A DNA stretch of 23,929 nt from an uncultured Eubacteriales bacterium. GTDB taxonomy: Bacteria; Bacillota; Clostridia; Oscillospirales; Oscillospiraceae. The stretch spans positions 1 to 23,929 of the forward strand of contig USAC01000027.1 in the NCBI GenBank assembly GCA_900552475.1. Direction: 5' to 3'. Shown in pieces: positions 1-7,101 of the stretch (position 1 is its first letter; each line of letters begins with the position of its first letter). Below the pieces are notes generated by a model. It did no database searches. It was not told the origin of the DNA and saw only the letters and a program-made list of their open reading frames with translations. The translations under genes and the position numbers were made by a program.

Positions 1-85
1 GGCTCCCACGGATCCCCCCGCGCCCTAACGGGGCGCTAACGCCCGTGCGCCGCAACGGGCTATGGCCCTTCCCGGCGCACGGGCT
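1..85. repeat. Serial hairpins at the window edge
   Basis: No gene is supported here. Two hairpins follow each other. A small one has arms 20-25 and 31-36 (GCGCCC/GGGCGC). A larger one has perfect 12-bp outer arms 41-52 and 73-84, with an inner GGGC/GCCC helix at 57-60 and 65-68. The inner loop design (GGGC, short AT loop, GCCC) resembles the first hairpin of the repeat unit that starts at 86, so this may be an extra module of the same element. What lies to the left is outside the window. Confidence 0.5.
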
Positions 86-275
86 CCTTTATCAAAAAGC
101 CGATGGCCTTTTTGATAAAGGAAATTTCGCTGCGTTTCGCGCCTTGCCCCGCCATAGGCGGGTCTGCGACACTCTCTCCGCGCAGAGTGTCTTTTGCGGC
201 GTACACGCCGCCGCAAAAAAACGGATTGGATCTTTTTCGCGCCGCTGCGGCGGCGCGAACTCTGTGAGACTGTTT
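86..275 (+). repeat. Modular hairpin repeat, copy A
   Basis: First of three related non-coding units in the window (others: 2101-2247 inverted, and 6840-7101). Order of parts: hairpin H1 (86-101 with 105-121, one bulged C); a linker like TTTCGCTGCGTTTCGCGC; hairpin H2 (148-153/157-162); a GACACTCT/AGAGTGTC hairpin (168-175/184-191); hairpin H3 (196-201/206-211); the conserved block AACGGATTGGATCTTTTT; hairpin H4 (238-245/250-257); and the conserved end GAACTCTGTGAGACT. Linkers are conserved between copies while hairpin arms differ and remain paired. No protein is supported. Function unknown; it could be a structured RNA, a REP-like element or a non-autonomous mobile element. Confidence 0.7.
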
Positions 276-286
276 TGGACGAACTA

Positions 287-326
287 AAAATCCCACTGAA
301 AAGCGATGGATTTTCAGTGGGATTTT
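287..326. terminator. Bidirectional terminator after the lysR gene
   Basis: Perfect 16-bp stem, arms 287-302 and 311-326, with an 8-nt loop. The arms carry A-tracts and T-tracts at their ends, so it can work in both directions. It lies 8 bases beyond the stop of the minus-strand LysR gene and probably ends that transcript. Confidence 0.8.
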
Positions 327-333
327 CTAATAA

Positions 334-1197
334 TTATTGTGTGCTTACGCTTTTTTGCAGGAACTCTGCGAAGCGGCGGGCGAGGGCGGTGGTGCGGCGG
401 GGGAGGAGAATGCCGACGGTGCGCTGCATCGGCGGTGAGAGCGGGCGGACGGAGACACCGCTGTCCGCCGTCTCAAGCGACATCTCCGGCAGGATCGTCA
501 CGCCCAGCCCCTGCCGCACGAGCGAGAGCAGAGCCGAGTCGTCATCCGACGAGATGGAGACGGTCTGGCGCAGCTGCGAGCGACCCCACGGCTGGATGTG
601 CGCGCGCAGGTCGCGCGAATCCGGCATGATAAACGGGCAGCGCCCCAGCAGCTCCGCATCGATGCGCGCGTCCGGGTGCGGCGCGCCGCCGCGCGGAAAG
701 ACGGCCAGCAGCGGGTCGCTGAGCAGGGGAATCCACTCGCAGCTGCCGCGCAGCACCTCGTCGGCGAGCGCGAGATCCACGCTGCGCTGCGCCGCCCAGT
801 CGGCAACCTCGTCCCCGCCGAGACGCAGGTCGAGCTGAATCTCCGGGTGCAGCAGACGGAAGCGCTGGATCCGCTGCGGGAGCCACCGCTTGGCGATGCT
901 CGGAAACGCCCCGATCACGATCGTTTTGCGCTGCGGGCCGGAAAACTGCTCGCTCTCGTGGCGCAGCTGCAGAAGCGCCTGATCCGCCGCCTGAAAATAG
1001 GGGAGCAGGTGCTCGGCGCTCTCGGTCATCGTGACGCCGCTGTGGCTGCGCCGGAGCAGGCGGCAGCCCACCTCCTGCTCGAGGTGCTTCATCATCTGCG
1101 TCAGGCCCGACTGGGTATAGTTCAGCTCCTGCGCCGCCCGGCGCAGGCTGCCCAGCTGAATGATTGTCAGAAATGCCCGGATTTTTTTGTCGTCCAT
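334..1197 (-). CDS. LysR-family transcriptional regulator
   Basis: A 287-residue protein of the usual LysR length. The N-terminal winged helix-turn-helix covers about residues 1-60 and has the family pattern (FLTIIQLGSLRRAAQELNYT, then a recognition helix with TQSGLTQMMKHLEQEVG). The rest is the periplasmic-binding-like effector domain, about 90-285. It starts with ATG preceded by GAAAGGA. Upstream is a good sigma-A promoter (1254-1282). The gene is divergent from the YczE/YitT-like membrane protein at 1336, so that gene is the likeliest target, along with lysR itself. The effector cannot be told from sequence. Family assignment is firm; target is inferred from position. Confidence 0.92.
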   Translation of the reverse strand: MDDKKIRAFLTIIQLGSLRRAAQELNYTQSGLTQMMKHLEQEVGCRLLRRSHSGVTMTESAEHLLPYFQAADQALLQLRHESEQFSGPQRKTIVIGAFPSIAKRWLPQRIQRFRLLHPEIQLDLRLGGDEVADWAAQRSVDLALADEVLRGSCEWIPLLSDPLLAVFPRGGAPHPDARIDAELLGRCPFIMPDSRDLRAHIQPWGRSQLRQTVSISSDDDSALLSLVRQGLGVTILPEMSLETADSGVSVRPLSPPMQRTVGILLPRRTTALARRFAEFLQKSVSTQ

Positions 1198-1253
1198 TGC
1201 CCCGTGCGCTTCCTTTCTCTGTAAAGGGGATATAACACTTCGTAATATCTATG

Positions 1254-1282
1254 ATTATATAACAGTGCTTCCCAGGTGGCAA
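1254..1282 (-). promoter_or_regulatory. Promoter of the lysR gene
   Basis: On the minus strand TTGCCA (1277-1282) and TATAAT (1254-1259) are separated by exactly 17 bases. The 15-base dyad TAATATCTATGATTA (1243-1257) overlaps the -10 box and has the TAAT-N7-ATTA form expected of a LysR-type operator, which suggests autorepression. Confidence 0.65.
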
Positions 1283-1297
1283 GAAAAAGTATAGAAT
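1269..1297 (+). promoter_or_regulatory. Possible promoter of the YczE-like gene, overlapping the lysR promoter
   Basis: TTCCCA (1269-1274) and TAGAAT (1292-1297) are 17 bases apart on the plus strand, ending 38 bases before the start codon at 1336. The -35 box is poor, as expected of an activator-dependent promoter. It overlaps the opposing lysR promoter. Confidence 0.4.
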
Positions 1298-1335
1298 AAG
1301 TCCGAATTTCAGGAAAGAGGGAATTACAGATCGTT

Positions 1336-2037
1336 ATGAATGCATGGAAAATTACTCTGCGTAAAACGCTGCGCGCGGCACTGGGGCTGCTGGTCTGCTC
1401 CATCGGTTCCTATTGCACCATTGTGGCCGACGTCGGCCTTGCCCCGTGGGATGCGCTGTTTATGGGCGTGAGCGAGCACCTGCCCGTGAGCTACGGGACG
1501 GTCTCCGTCACCTGCGGCCTGATCGTCGTGGTGGTCGACCTGCTGATGCATGAGAAGATCGGCGTGGGCATGCTGCTCGATGCGTTTATGGTCGGCAAGG
1601 TGATCGATCTGCTGCGCTATCTCGACGTGCTGGCCCAGCCGACGTCGTATGCTATGCGCGTGGGGCTGATGATCCTCGGCATCACCATTCTGTGCTGCGG
1701 TCTGCCGATTTATATGGGCGCGGGCCTGTGCTGCGGGCCGCGTGATGCGCTGCTCGTCGGCCTTGGCAAGCGTGTGCGCAAGATCCCCATCGGCGTGGTC
1801 AACATGATCATGTTTGCTGTCGTTGTGCTTGTAACGCTCATGCTGCGCGGGCCGATCGGCATCGGTACGCTGCTGGCTGTGGCGCTGCAGGGCCCGATCA
1901 TGCAGCTGGTGTTCCATATCACGCACTTTGAGCCGCGCGACGTCGAGCAAGAGTCGCTCATCGAGACGTTCCGCAAGCTCTTCCCCGTCCATGTCCCCGA
2001 TCCCGCCGCCGCGGAGGACGTCACCCGCAATTCCTGA
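1336..2037 (+). CDS. YczE/YyaS/YitT-type integral membrane protein
   Basis: A 233-residue, strongly hydrophobic protein with about five to six membrane segments (for example around residues 10-32, 51-68, 110-130 and 152-170). The N-terminal half carries the family-like stretch GLAPWDALFMGVSEHLPVSY, and GAGLCCGPRDALLVGL repeats the same pattern later, as in the internally duplicated YczE/YitT-type proteins. These are widespread in Firmicutes; their biochemical role is not established. The last 30 residues are hydrophilic and probably cytoplasmic. It is divergent from a LysR regulator and has its own terminator, so it is a single-gene unit. Family call is good; substrate or function cannot be given. 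Confidence 0.82.
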   Translation: MNAWKITLRKTLRAALGLLVCSIGSYCTIVADVGLAPWDALFMGVSEHLPVSYGTVSVTCGLIVVVVDLLMHEKIGVGMLLDAFMVGKVIDLLRYLDVLAQPTSYAMRVGLMILGITILCCGLPIYMGAGLCCGPRDALLVGLGKRVRKIPIGVVNMIMFAVVVLVTLMLRGPIGIGTLLAVALQGPIMQLVFHITHFEPRDVEQESLIETFRKLFPVHVPDPAAAEDVTRNS

Positions 2038-2046
2038 CAAAAGCAC

Positions 2047-2085
2047 AAAAAATCCGCGTATCGCCGACCGATACGCGGATTTTTT
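2047..2085. terminator. Terminator of the YczE-like gene
   Basis: Perfect 17-bp stem, arms 2047-2063 and 2069-2085, with A6 at the 5' foot and T6 at the 3' foot. It sits 9 bases after the stop codon and can act in both directions. Confidence 0.9.
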
Positions 2086-2100
2086 ATTTAGCAGAAGCAG

Positions 2101-2247
2101 AAAAGTCTCACAGAGTTCGCGGCTCAAAAGCCGCGAAAAAGATCCAATCCGTTTTTCGCGGAAAGAGTGTGTTTTTGCGTGCGCAGCGCACAAAAATGCG
2201 CGGTTCGGAGTGAAACCTCACAAAAAGGGTTGTGCCCTTTTTGTGAA
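2101..2247 (-). repeat. Modular hairpin repeat, copy B (inverted)
   Basis: Minus-strand copy of the unit seen at 86-275 and 6840-7101. Read on the minus strand: H1 (2246-2235 paired with 2229-2218, 12 bp with a T5 run in its 3' arm) begins one base after the stop codon of the XRE-cupin gene and probably serves as its terminator. Then come the linker TTTCACTCCGAACCGCGC, H2 (about 2197-2173), ACACTCT, the conserved block AAAACGGATTGGATCTTTTT, H4 (2135-2129 with 2124-2118) and the end GAACTCTGTGAGACTTTT. The H3 module is missing, so this is the shortest copy. Confidence 0.7.
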
Positions 2248-2808
2248 CTAAAAATACGCCGGCGACAGCATCGCGATCGCGTGCAGCTCCTGCTCGCTGG
2301 GGTTATACAGCCGGTGCGGCGTGTTCGCGGGGAGGTAGATACAGTCGCCCTCCTCCAGCCGGTAGACGTCCGTCTCCGTGTGATATTCCAGCACGCCCTG
2401 CAGCACCACCGAGCACTCAGCGGCCTCCGGGTGGAGCATCGCGGTCGCGCTGCCCCACGTCCTAGGGCTGAGCGAGTAGTGGATGACCTCGATCTGGTTG
2501 CCGCGGTCGTGCGTGCGGCGGAAGGGGGTGAGGAATTCATACTCGGTGTTCACGTCGGCAAATTTGATCTTTGTGCGGGCACTGCGCGGCGTGACCACGA
2601 TCTCCTCGGGTGCCTGCTCCGCCATCAGCAGAGCCGCCATCGGCACATTCAGCACCTCGGCGATACGCATCATCACATTCATGGAGGGCTTGATCTGGTC
2701 ATGCTCAATCTGAGAGATGTAGCCCGGCGTGACACTTGCACGCTGCGCCAGCTCCTTGGCCGTCAGCCCCATCTCCATCCGAATTTCTCTGATACGTTCT
2801 CCCAGCAA
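2248..2808 (-). CDS. XRE-family regulator with C-terminal cupin domain
   Basis: About 186 residues. The N-terminus holds a classical helix-turn-helix (LTAKELAQRASVTPGYISQI, then a recognition helix, about residues 13-60). The C-terminal half (about 105-180) is a small cupin barrel (EGDCIYLPANTPHRLYNPSE is typical cupin motif 2). Such fusions sense a small ligand through the cupin and often control amine, amino-acid or sugar uptake genes; the ligand here is unknown. Start choice: a GTG at 2815-2817 sits inside the ribosome site, while the TTG at 2806-2808 has GGAGG (2817-2821) at 8-base spacing. TTG is preferred. It has its own promoter and stands alone. Confidence 0.87.
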   Translation of the reverse strand: MLGERIREIRMEMGLTAKELAQRASVTPGYISQIEHDQIKPSMNVMMRIAEVLNVPMAALLMAEQAPEEIVVTPRSARTKIKFADVNTEYEFLTPFRRTHDRGNQIEVIHYSLSPRTWGSATAMLHPEAAECSVVLQGVLEYHTETDVYRLEEGDCIYLPANTPHRLYNPSEQELHAIAMLSPAYF

Positions 2809-2843
2809 ATTCCGCACCTCCGATAATTTTCATTAACTGCTAT

Positions 2844-2872
2844 ATTATATGAAAAATACAGGATAAATGCAA
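2844..2872 (-). promoter_or_regulatory. Promoter of the XRE-cupin gene
   Basis: TTGCAT (2867-2872) and TATAAT (2844-2849) on the minus strand with a 17-base spacer. It lies between the pepT stop and the XRE-cupin start, so the regulator is transcribed separately from the pepT operon. Confidence 0.75.
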
Positions 2873-2890
2873 GAGGGACTTTCGCCGCTT

Positions 2891-4090
2891 TTACGCGCGG
2901 GCGAGTGCAACGAGCACCCGCGTCATTTTCTGCAGCGATTCGACGGGGATATACTCGTGGATGCTGTGGAAGTTCAGACCGCCTGTGGAGAGGTTCGGGC
3001 AGGGCAGACCCTCCCAGCTCAGACGCGCGCCGTCCGTGCCGCCGCGGATGGCGACGATGCGCGGCGCAACATCTGCGGCACGCATGGCGGCCTGCGCGTT
3101 TTCGATAAGGTCCATGTGGGGGAGAATTTTTTCCTTCATATTATAGTAGCTGTCGCGCACCGTCAGCTCAAAGCTGCCCGCGCCCCAGACGGTGTTGAGA
3201 TAATCCGCCGTCCGGCGCAGAAAGTCCTTGCGCGTCTCGAACTTCTTCCGGTCGTGGTCGCGCACGATCAGCTGCACGCGCGCAAGGCTCTCATCGCCCT
3301 CCATCGCGCAGACGTGGTAAAAGCCCTCATAGCCCTCCGTGTGGGCGGGCGTCTGCGCCGGTGGCAGGAGTGAGAGAAACTGGTTCGCCATCAGGACGGC
3401 GTTTTTCATCTTGTTCTTCGCCTCGCCGGGGTGGATGTTCAGACCGCGGACGGTCAGCTCCGCCGCCGCGGCGTTGAAGTTCTCATACTCAATCTCACCG
3501 AGCTCGCCGCCGTCGACGGTGTAGGCCACCGGGGCGGGGAACTTCGCTCGGTCGAAGTGGTCCGCGCCGCGGCCAATCTCCTCGTCCGGCGTGAAGCAGA
3601 CGGCAATGGCGCGGTGCGGGATCTCCGGATGCGCGAGCAGCTCCGCGCAGGCGGAGACGATCTCGGCCACACCCGCCTTGTCGTCCGCGCCGAGGAGCGT
3701 CGCGCCGTCGGTCACGATCAGTTCCTGCCCGACATAGCGCTCCAGCGACGGATAGTCCCGCGGCGAGAGCACCGACGCGCCGAGCGCCAGCTCGCCGCCC
3801 TCATAGCGCACGACGCGCGGCTGAACGTTTTCGCCGCTCGCGGCGGGCGCGGTGTCCATGTGGGCGATCAGGCCGAGGGGGCGTGCGTCCTCGCAACCGG
3901 GCGAGGCAGGCAGGTGCGCGTAGACATAGCCGTATTCGTCAAGCTGCGCGCCCTTCATCCCGAGCGCGTCCAGCTCGTCGGCCAGAGCCTGGCCCAAGAC
4001 GCGCTGACGCGCCGTGCTGGGGACAGTGTCGGACGACTCGTCCGACGTCGTATAAAAGCGCACATAGCGCAGAAATCTCTCCAGAACCAT
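2891..4090 (-). CDS. pepT: Peptidase T (tripeptide aminopeptidase)
   Basis: A 399-residue M20B metallopeptidase that removes the N-terminal residue from tripeptides in the cytoplasm. The zinc-site motifs are all visible: LIAHMDTAP (H77, D79), LLGADDKAG (D136), FTPDEEIG (E170/E171), YTVDGGELG (D193) and, near the C-terminus, NFHSIHEYIP (H378). Length matches the family (about 400-410). Start: ATG at 4088-4090 has GGAGG eight bases upstream; a more upstream in-frame ATG (4103-4105) overlaps that ribosome site and is rejected. It is the last gene of a minus-strand operon, 22 bases after the acetyltransferase gene. No strong terminator is seen after it before the next gene's promoter. Confidence 0.95.
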   Translation of the reverse strand: MVLERFLRYVRFYTTSDESSDTVPSTARQRVLGQALADELDALGMKGAQLDEYGYVYAHLPASPGCEDARPLGLIAHMDTAPAASGENVQPRVVRYEGGELALGASVLSPRDYPSLERYVGQELIVTDGATLLGADDKAGVAEIVSACAELLAHPEIPHRAIAVCFTPDEEIGRGADHFDRAKFPAPVAYTVDGGELGEIEYENFNAAAAELTVRGLNIHPGEAKNKMKNAVLMANQFLSLLPPAQTPAHTEGYEGFYHVCAMEGDESLARVQLIVRDHDRKKFETRKDFLRRTADYLNTVWGAGSFELTVRDSYYNMKEKILPHMDLIENAQAAMRAADVAPRIVAIRGGTDGARLSWEGLPCPNLSTGGLNFHSIHEYIPVESLQKMTRVLVALARA

Positions 4091-4112
4091 GGTGCATACC
4101 TCCATAAAAGAT

Positions 4113-4718
4113 TTATATCCTGCTGTTCTTGGGCAATATATGCGCCGCGCATGCCCGCTCAAGCAGCGCCTGCACGTCCTCCTGCGGGAGGTCGCTGAGC
4201 GGGCGCAGCGGGGCGGGGGAGCTGTCATAGGGAAGAAGCTGCTTTTCAAAGGAGCCCATATCGTACCAGCGGCCGTTCTTGAAGCCGGAGCTGTGCCACA
4301 CGCCGCAGAGCTTGAAGCCGAAGTGCCGGTGCAGCGCCTCGCTCTTCGTGTTCGGGAGCGTCACGAGCGCGTAGGCCGTGCGCACGTTCTGCAGGCGCAG
4401 CAGCTCGAGCAGGAGCGTGTAGAGCTGCGAGCCGATGCCGTGCGACACGCAGCCCCGGTCGAGGTAGACCGACAGCTCCGCGCCCCACTGATAGGCCGCG
4501 CGTTCCTGAAAACGGTGCGCGTAGGCGTATCCGAGCACTTCCCCGTCCTCAATGTAGACGAGATAGGGGTAGACCGCCTGGATGTCCCGGATGCGCCGGG
4601 CAAACTCCTCCTCTGAGGGGAGGGTATACTCAAAGGTGATGGGCGTTTCGATATACTGCGCGTAGATGCGCAGCAGGGCGGCCGCGTCGTCCGGCGCGGC
4701 AAAGCGAATGGTGTTCAT
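4113..4718 (-). CDS. GNAT acetyltransferase, phosphinothricin-acetyltransferase (PAT) type
   Basis: A 201-residue GNAT-fold N-acetyltransferase. The opening IRFAAPDDAAALLRIYAQYI, followed by ETPITFEYTLPSEEEF, is characteristic of the PAT/bar-like branch. The acetyl-CoA loop is RGCVSHGIGSQLY (about residues 88-100), and LHRHFGFKLCGV plus FKNGRWYDM are typical PAT C-terminal motifs. Many PAT homologues act on amino acids or related amines rather than the herbicide; the substrate cannot be named. About 35 C-terminal residues beyond the usual fold are Pro-rich at first and then helical. The ATG (4716-4718) overlaps the stop of the upstream pseudouridine synthase gene as ATGA and is preceded by AAAGGAGG, so the two are translationally coupled. 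Confidence 0.9.
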   Translation of the reverse strand: MNTIRFAAPDDAAALLRIYAQYIETPITFEYTLPSEEEFARRIRDIQAVYPYLVYIEDGEVLGYAYAHRFQERAAYQWGAELSVYLDRGCVSHGIGSQLYTLLLELLRLQNVRTAYALVTLPNTKSEALHRHFGFKLCGVWHSSGFKNGRWYDMGSFEKQLLPYDSSPAPLRPLSDLPQEDVQALLERACAAHILPKNSRI

Positions 4719-5605
4719 AGTGCCTCCTTTTGTATGAGCCGCGTCATGTCCTCGGGGATCGGAGCCGTGACGGTGATATCCGCGCCGCTGAGCGGCTGGC
4801 GCAGGTGCAGAATATAGCTGTGGAGCGCCGGGCGGGCGATGAGCGCGCGGTCCTTCGTGCCGTAGAGCCAATCCCCGGCGAGCGGATGGCCGATGGCGGC
4901 GAGGTGGACGCGCAGCTGATGCGTGCGCCCCGTGGCGGGCAGCAGCCGCAGCAGGGAGAGATCCTCGCCGGAGGAGAGTGTCTCATATGTCGTGCGGGAG
5001 GGCAGGCCGTCCGGGTCGATTTTCCGCCGCAGGACGGACGACGGGTCGCGCCCGATGGGGAGCGTGATCTCCCCTGCGGGCGGCTGCGGCTGCCCCAGAC
5101 AGACCCCGCGGTACTCACGGTAAAAATCTCCCGAGTGCAGCAGTGCCATGCACCGCGCGTGCATGTACCCCGTCTTGGCGACGACCATCGCGCCGGTGGT
5201 GCCGCGGTCGAGCCGGTTCACGCAGTGAAAGCTGTCCTGCCCGAGATAGTGGACGACCGAGCCCGCGACGGTGACCGTCTCCTCCGTCAGCGCGGCGGAG
5301 TGGATGGCGATCCCGGCGGGCTTGTTGAGTACCAGCAGATCCTCGTCCTCATAGAGAATGTCGAGCGGAAAGTCGACGGGGCAGATGTGCTCGCTGCTCC
5401 CCGGCGGGTCGGAGACGTCCGCCGTCAGCACGTCGCCCGTGTGGGCGGGGGTGTTTACCGGCACGCTCCGGCCGTTGAGAAGGATCCCGCCGTTCCACTT
5501 CAGATGCTTGAGCAGCGTTGTCGACAGCTGCCAGCGGCTGCGCAGCAGGTGCTTCACGCGCTGGCCGTCCTCCGCAGGCGTGACGATATGTTCGAGAATC
5601 CGCAT
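4715..5605 (-). CDS. RluA-family pseudouridine synthase
   Basis: A 296-residue enzyme that isomerises uridine to pseudouridine in structured RNA (23S rRNA or tRNA; target not predictable). The N-terminal part (about 10-65) looks like an S4-type RNA-binding domain. The catalytic domain has NKPAGIAIH (94-102), the catalytic motif NRLDRGTTG (D133 as nucleophile) and GRTHQLRVHLAAIGHPLAGD. Start: ATG at 5603-5605 has GGGAGG just upstream; earlier in-frame ATGs lie in the promoter region. It is first in an operon with the GNAT gene (ATGA overlap) and pepT, under an extended -10 promoter at 5634-5662. The promoter region is shared with the divergent DUF362 gene. Confidence 0.93.
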   Translation of the reverse strand: MRILEHIVTPAEDGQRVKHLLRSRWQLSTTLLKHLKWNGGILLNGRSVPVNTPAHTGDVLTADVSDPPGSSEHICPVDFPLDILYEDEDLLVLNKPAGIAIHSAALTEETVTVAGSVVHYLGQDSFHCVNRLDRGTTGAMVVAKTGYMHARCMALLHSGDFYREYRGVCLGQPQPPAGEITLPIGRDPSSVLRRKIDPDGLPSRTTYETLSSGEDLSLLRLLPATGRTHQLRVHLAAIGHPLAGDWLYGTKDRALIARPALHSYILHLRQPLSGADITVTAPIPEDMTRLIQKEAL

Positions 5606-5633
5606 GCATCTGCCTCCCATTTGATGATTTTTC

Positions 5634-5662
5634 ATTATAGCATATTTCACCCCGTTGTGATA
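5634..5662 (-). promoter_or_regulatory. Promoter of the pseudouridine synthase-GNAT-pepT operon
   Basis: Minus-strand TATAAT (5634-5639) preceded by TGC, an extended -10 element. A weak -35 (TATCAC, 5657-5662) lies 17 bases upstream. It is 29 bases before the start codon. Confidence 0.6.
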
Positions 5663-5721
5663 CACTTATTTTGTCCAGCGCGCCGCGCCGGACGGAGTAC
5701 GGATGATAAAGGGGTATGAGT

Positions 5722-6831
5722 ATGGCCAGTAAGGTTTATTTTGCGGATCTGCGCGCGGATTATCACGAGAATCTCCAGCAGAAGCTGACCCGCCTGATGA
5801 AGACGGCAGGCATGGGCGACATTGACTTCAAAGACAAGTACGCGGCGATCAAGCTGCACTTCGGCGAGCCTGGCAATCTCGCTTTCCTGCGCCCGAACTG
5901 GGCGAAAACGGTGGCGGACTTCATTAAGGAGCGCGGCGGCAAGCCCTTCCTGACCGACTGCAACACGCTCTATGTCGGCGGACGCAAGAACGCGCTCGAC
6001 CACATGGATTCCGCCAATCTCAACGGCTTCGGCCCCATGACGACGGGCTGCCAGATCATCATCGCCGACGGCCTGAAGGGCAACGACGAGGTGGAGGTGC
6101 CCGTCGAGGGCGGCGAGTATGTTAAAAACGCCAAGATCGGCCGTGCCGTGATGGATGCCGACGTATTCATCTCCCTGACGCATTTCAAGGGGCATGAGTC
6201 GGCAGGCTTCGGCGGATGTCTCAAGAACATCGGCATGGGCTGCGGCAGCCGCGCCGGCAAGATGGAGCAGCACAACGCCGGCAAGCCCCACATCGCGCAG
6301 GAGCTCTGTATCGGCTGCGGCCAGTGCCGCAAGATCTGTGCGCATGACGCACCGTCCATCGTCGACCGCAAGGCCAGCATCGACCAGAACAAGTGCGTCG
6401 GCTGCGGCCGCTGTATCGCCATCTGTCCGAAGAATGCGGTGCAGGTGAATTTCGACGAGTCGACGAGCAACCTCAACCGCAAGATCGCCGAGTATACGAA
6501 GGCTGTCGTCGACGGGCGTCCGTGCTTCCATATCTCGCTGGTGATCGATGTGTCCCCGAACTGCGACTGCCATACCGAGAACGATCTGCCGATCGTCCCG
6601 AGCGTCGGTATGTTTGCCTCGTTCGACCCTGTGGCGCTTGACATGGCCTGTATCGACGCGGTAAACGCCCAGATACCGATGCGCGGTTCCGTAGCGGACT
6701 GCCCGGCGGACGACGCGCACGCGCACGACCACTTCCAGCGGATCCATCCGCACACGGATTGGCGCAGCTGCCTTGAGCATGCGGAGAAGATCGGCATCGG
6801 CATGCGGGAATATGAGCTGATCAAGATCTGA
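5722..6831 (+). CDS. DUF362 protein with two 4Fe-4S ferredoxin motifs
   Basis: About 369 residues. The N-terminal two thirds match the DUF362 type (IKLHFGEPGNLAFLRPNWAK, then THFKGHESAGFGGCLKNIGM and GCGSRAGK). Two CxxCxxCxxxC clusters are inserted: CIGCGQCRKIC at about 196-206 and CVGCGRCIAIC at about 225-235, each followed by the P/A residues of bacterial ferredoxins, so two [4Fe-4S] clusters are expected. The protein is probably cytoplasmic and redox-active; its reaction is unknown. Two ATGs are in frame: the first (5716) is only one base from the AAAGGGG ribosome site, the second (5722) is at 7 bases and is preferred. It is a single gene followed directly by a 23-bp hairpin. Confidence 0.88.
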   Translation: MASKVYFADLRADYHENLQQKLTRLMKTAGMGDIDFKDKYAAIKLHFGEPGNLAFLRPNWAKTVADFIKERGGKPFLTDCNTLYVGGRKNALDHMDSANLNGFGPMTTGCQIIIADGLKGNDEVEVPVEGGEYVKNAKIGRAVMDADVFISLTHFKGHESAGFGGCLKNIGMGCGSRAGKMEQHNAGKPHIAQELCIGCGQCRKICAHDAPSIVDRKASIDQNKCVGCGRCIAICPKNAVQVNFDESTSNLNRKIAEYTKAVVDGRPCFHISLVIDVSPNCDCHTENDLPIVPSVGMFASFDPVALDMACIDAVNAQIPMRGSVADCPADDAHAHDHFQRIHPHTDWRSCLEHAEKIGIGMREYELIKI

Positions 6832-6839
6832 ATTTTAAT

Positions 6840-6888
6840 CACGCAAACAAGCTCCAAAGGGCCATGCCCTTTGGAGCTTGTTTGCGTG
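6840..6888 (+). terminator. Long hairpin directly after the DUF362 gene
   Basis: A perfect stem of about 23 bp (6840-6862 with 6866-6888) starting eight bases after the stop codon. No clear U-tract follows (AAAAGATTTTCG), so it may work as a 3'-end stabiliser as much as a terminator. It is also the first hairpin (H1) of repeat copy C. Confidence 0.55.
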
Positions 6889-7101
6889 AAAAGATTTTCG
6901 CTCCGAACCGCGCGTTTTACCCGCCGTGGGCGGGCAAAACACACTCTGGCCCGACATCAACCGTCGGGTCTGCCGAGGCCAGTTCCTTTGGGCCAAGGCC
7001 TGCTCCGCGCAAAGTGTTTTTTGCGACGTATACGCCGCCGCAAAAAACGGATTACATCTTATTCGCGGCGCTGCGGCGCCGTGAACTCTGTGAGACTTTT
7101 T
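6840..7101 (+). repeat. Modular hairpin repeat, copy C (longest)
   Basis: Third copy of the unit at 86-275 and 2101-2247. Order: H1 (6840-6888); linker TTTTCGCTCCGAACCGCGCG; H2 with arms CCCGCC/GGCGGG within GTTTTACCCGCC and GGCGGGCAAAAC; ACACTCT; an insertion of about 60 bases that itself folds (GACATCAACCGTCGGGTC and GGCCAGTTCCTTTGGGCC parts); CCGCGCAAAGTGT; H3 around 7023-7040; AAAACGGATTACATCTTATT; H4 (7064-7071/7076-7083, one G-T pair); and GAACTCTGTGAGACTTTTT. In H4 the fifth pair is G-C here and C-G in copy A, a compensatory change. No gene in it. Confidence 0.7.

Noticed and set aside
1324..2193. Minus-strand open frame opposite the YczE-like gene
   Set aside because: Runs through a strong terminator and the repeat unit and has no ribosome site.
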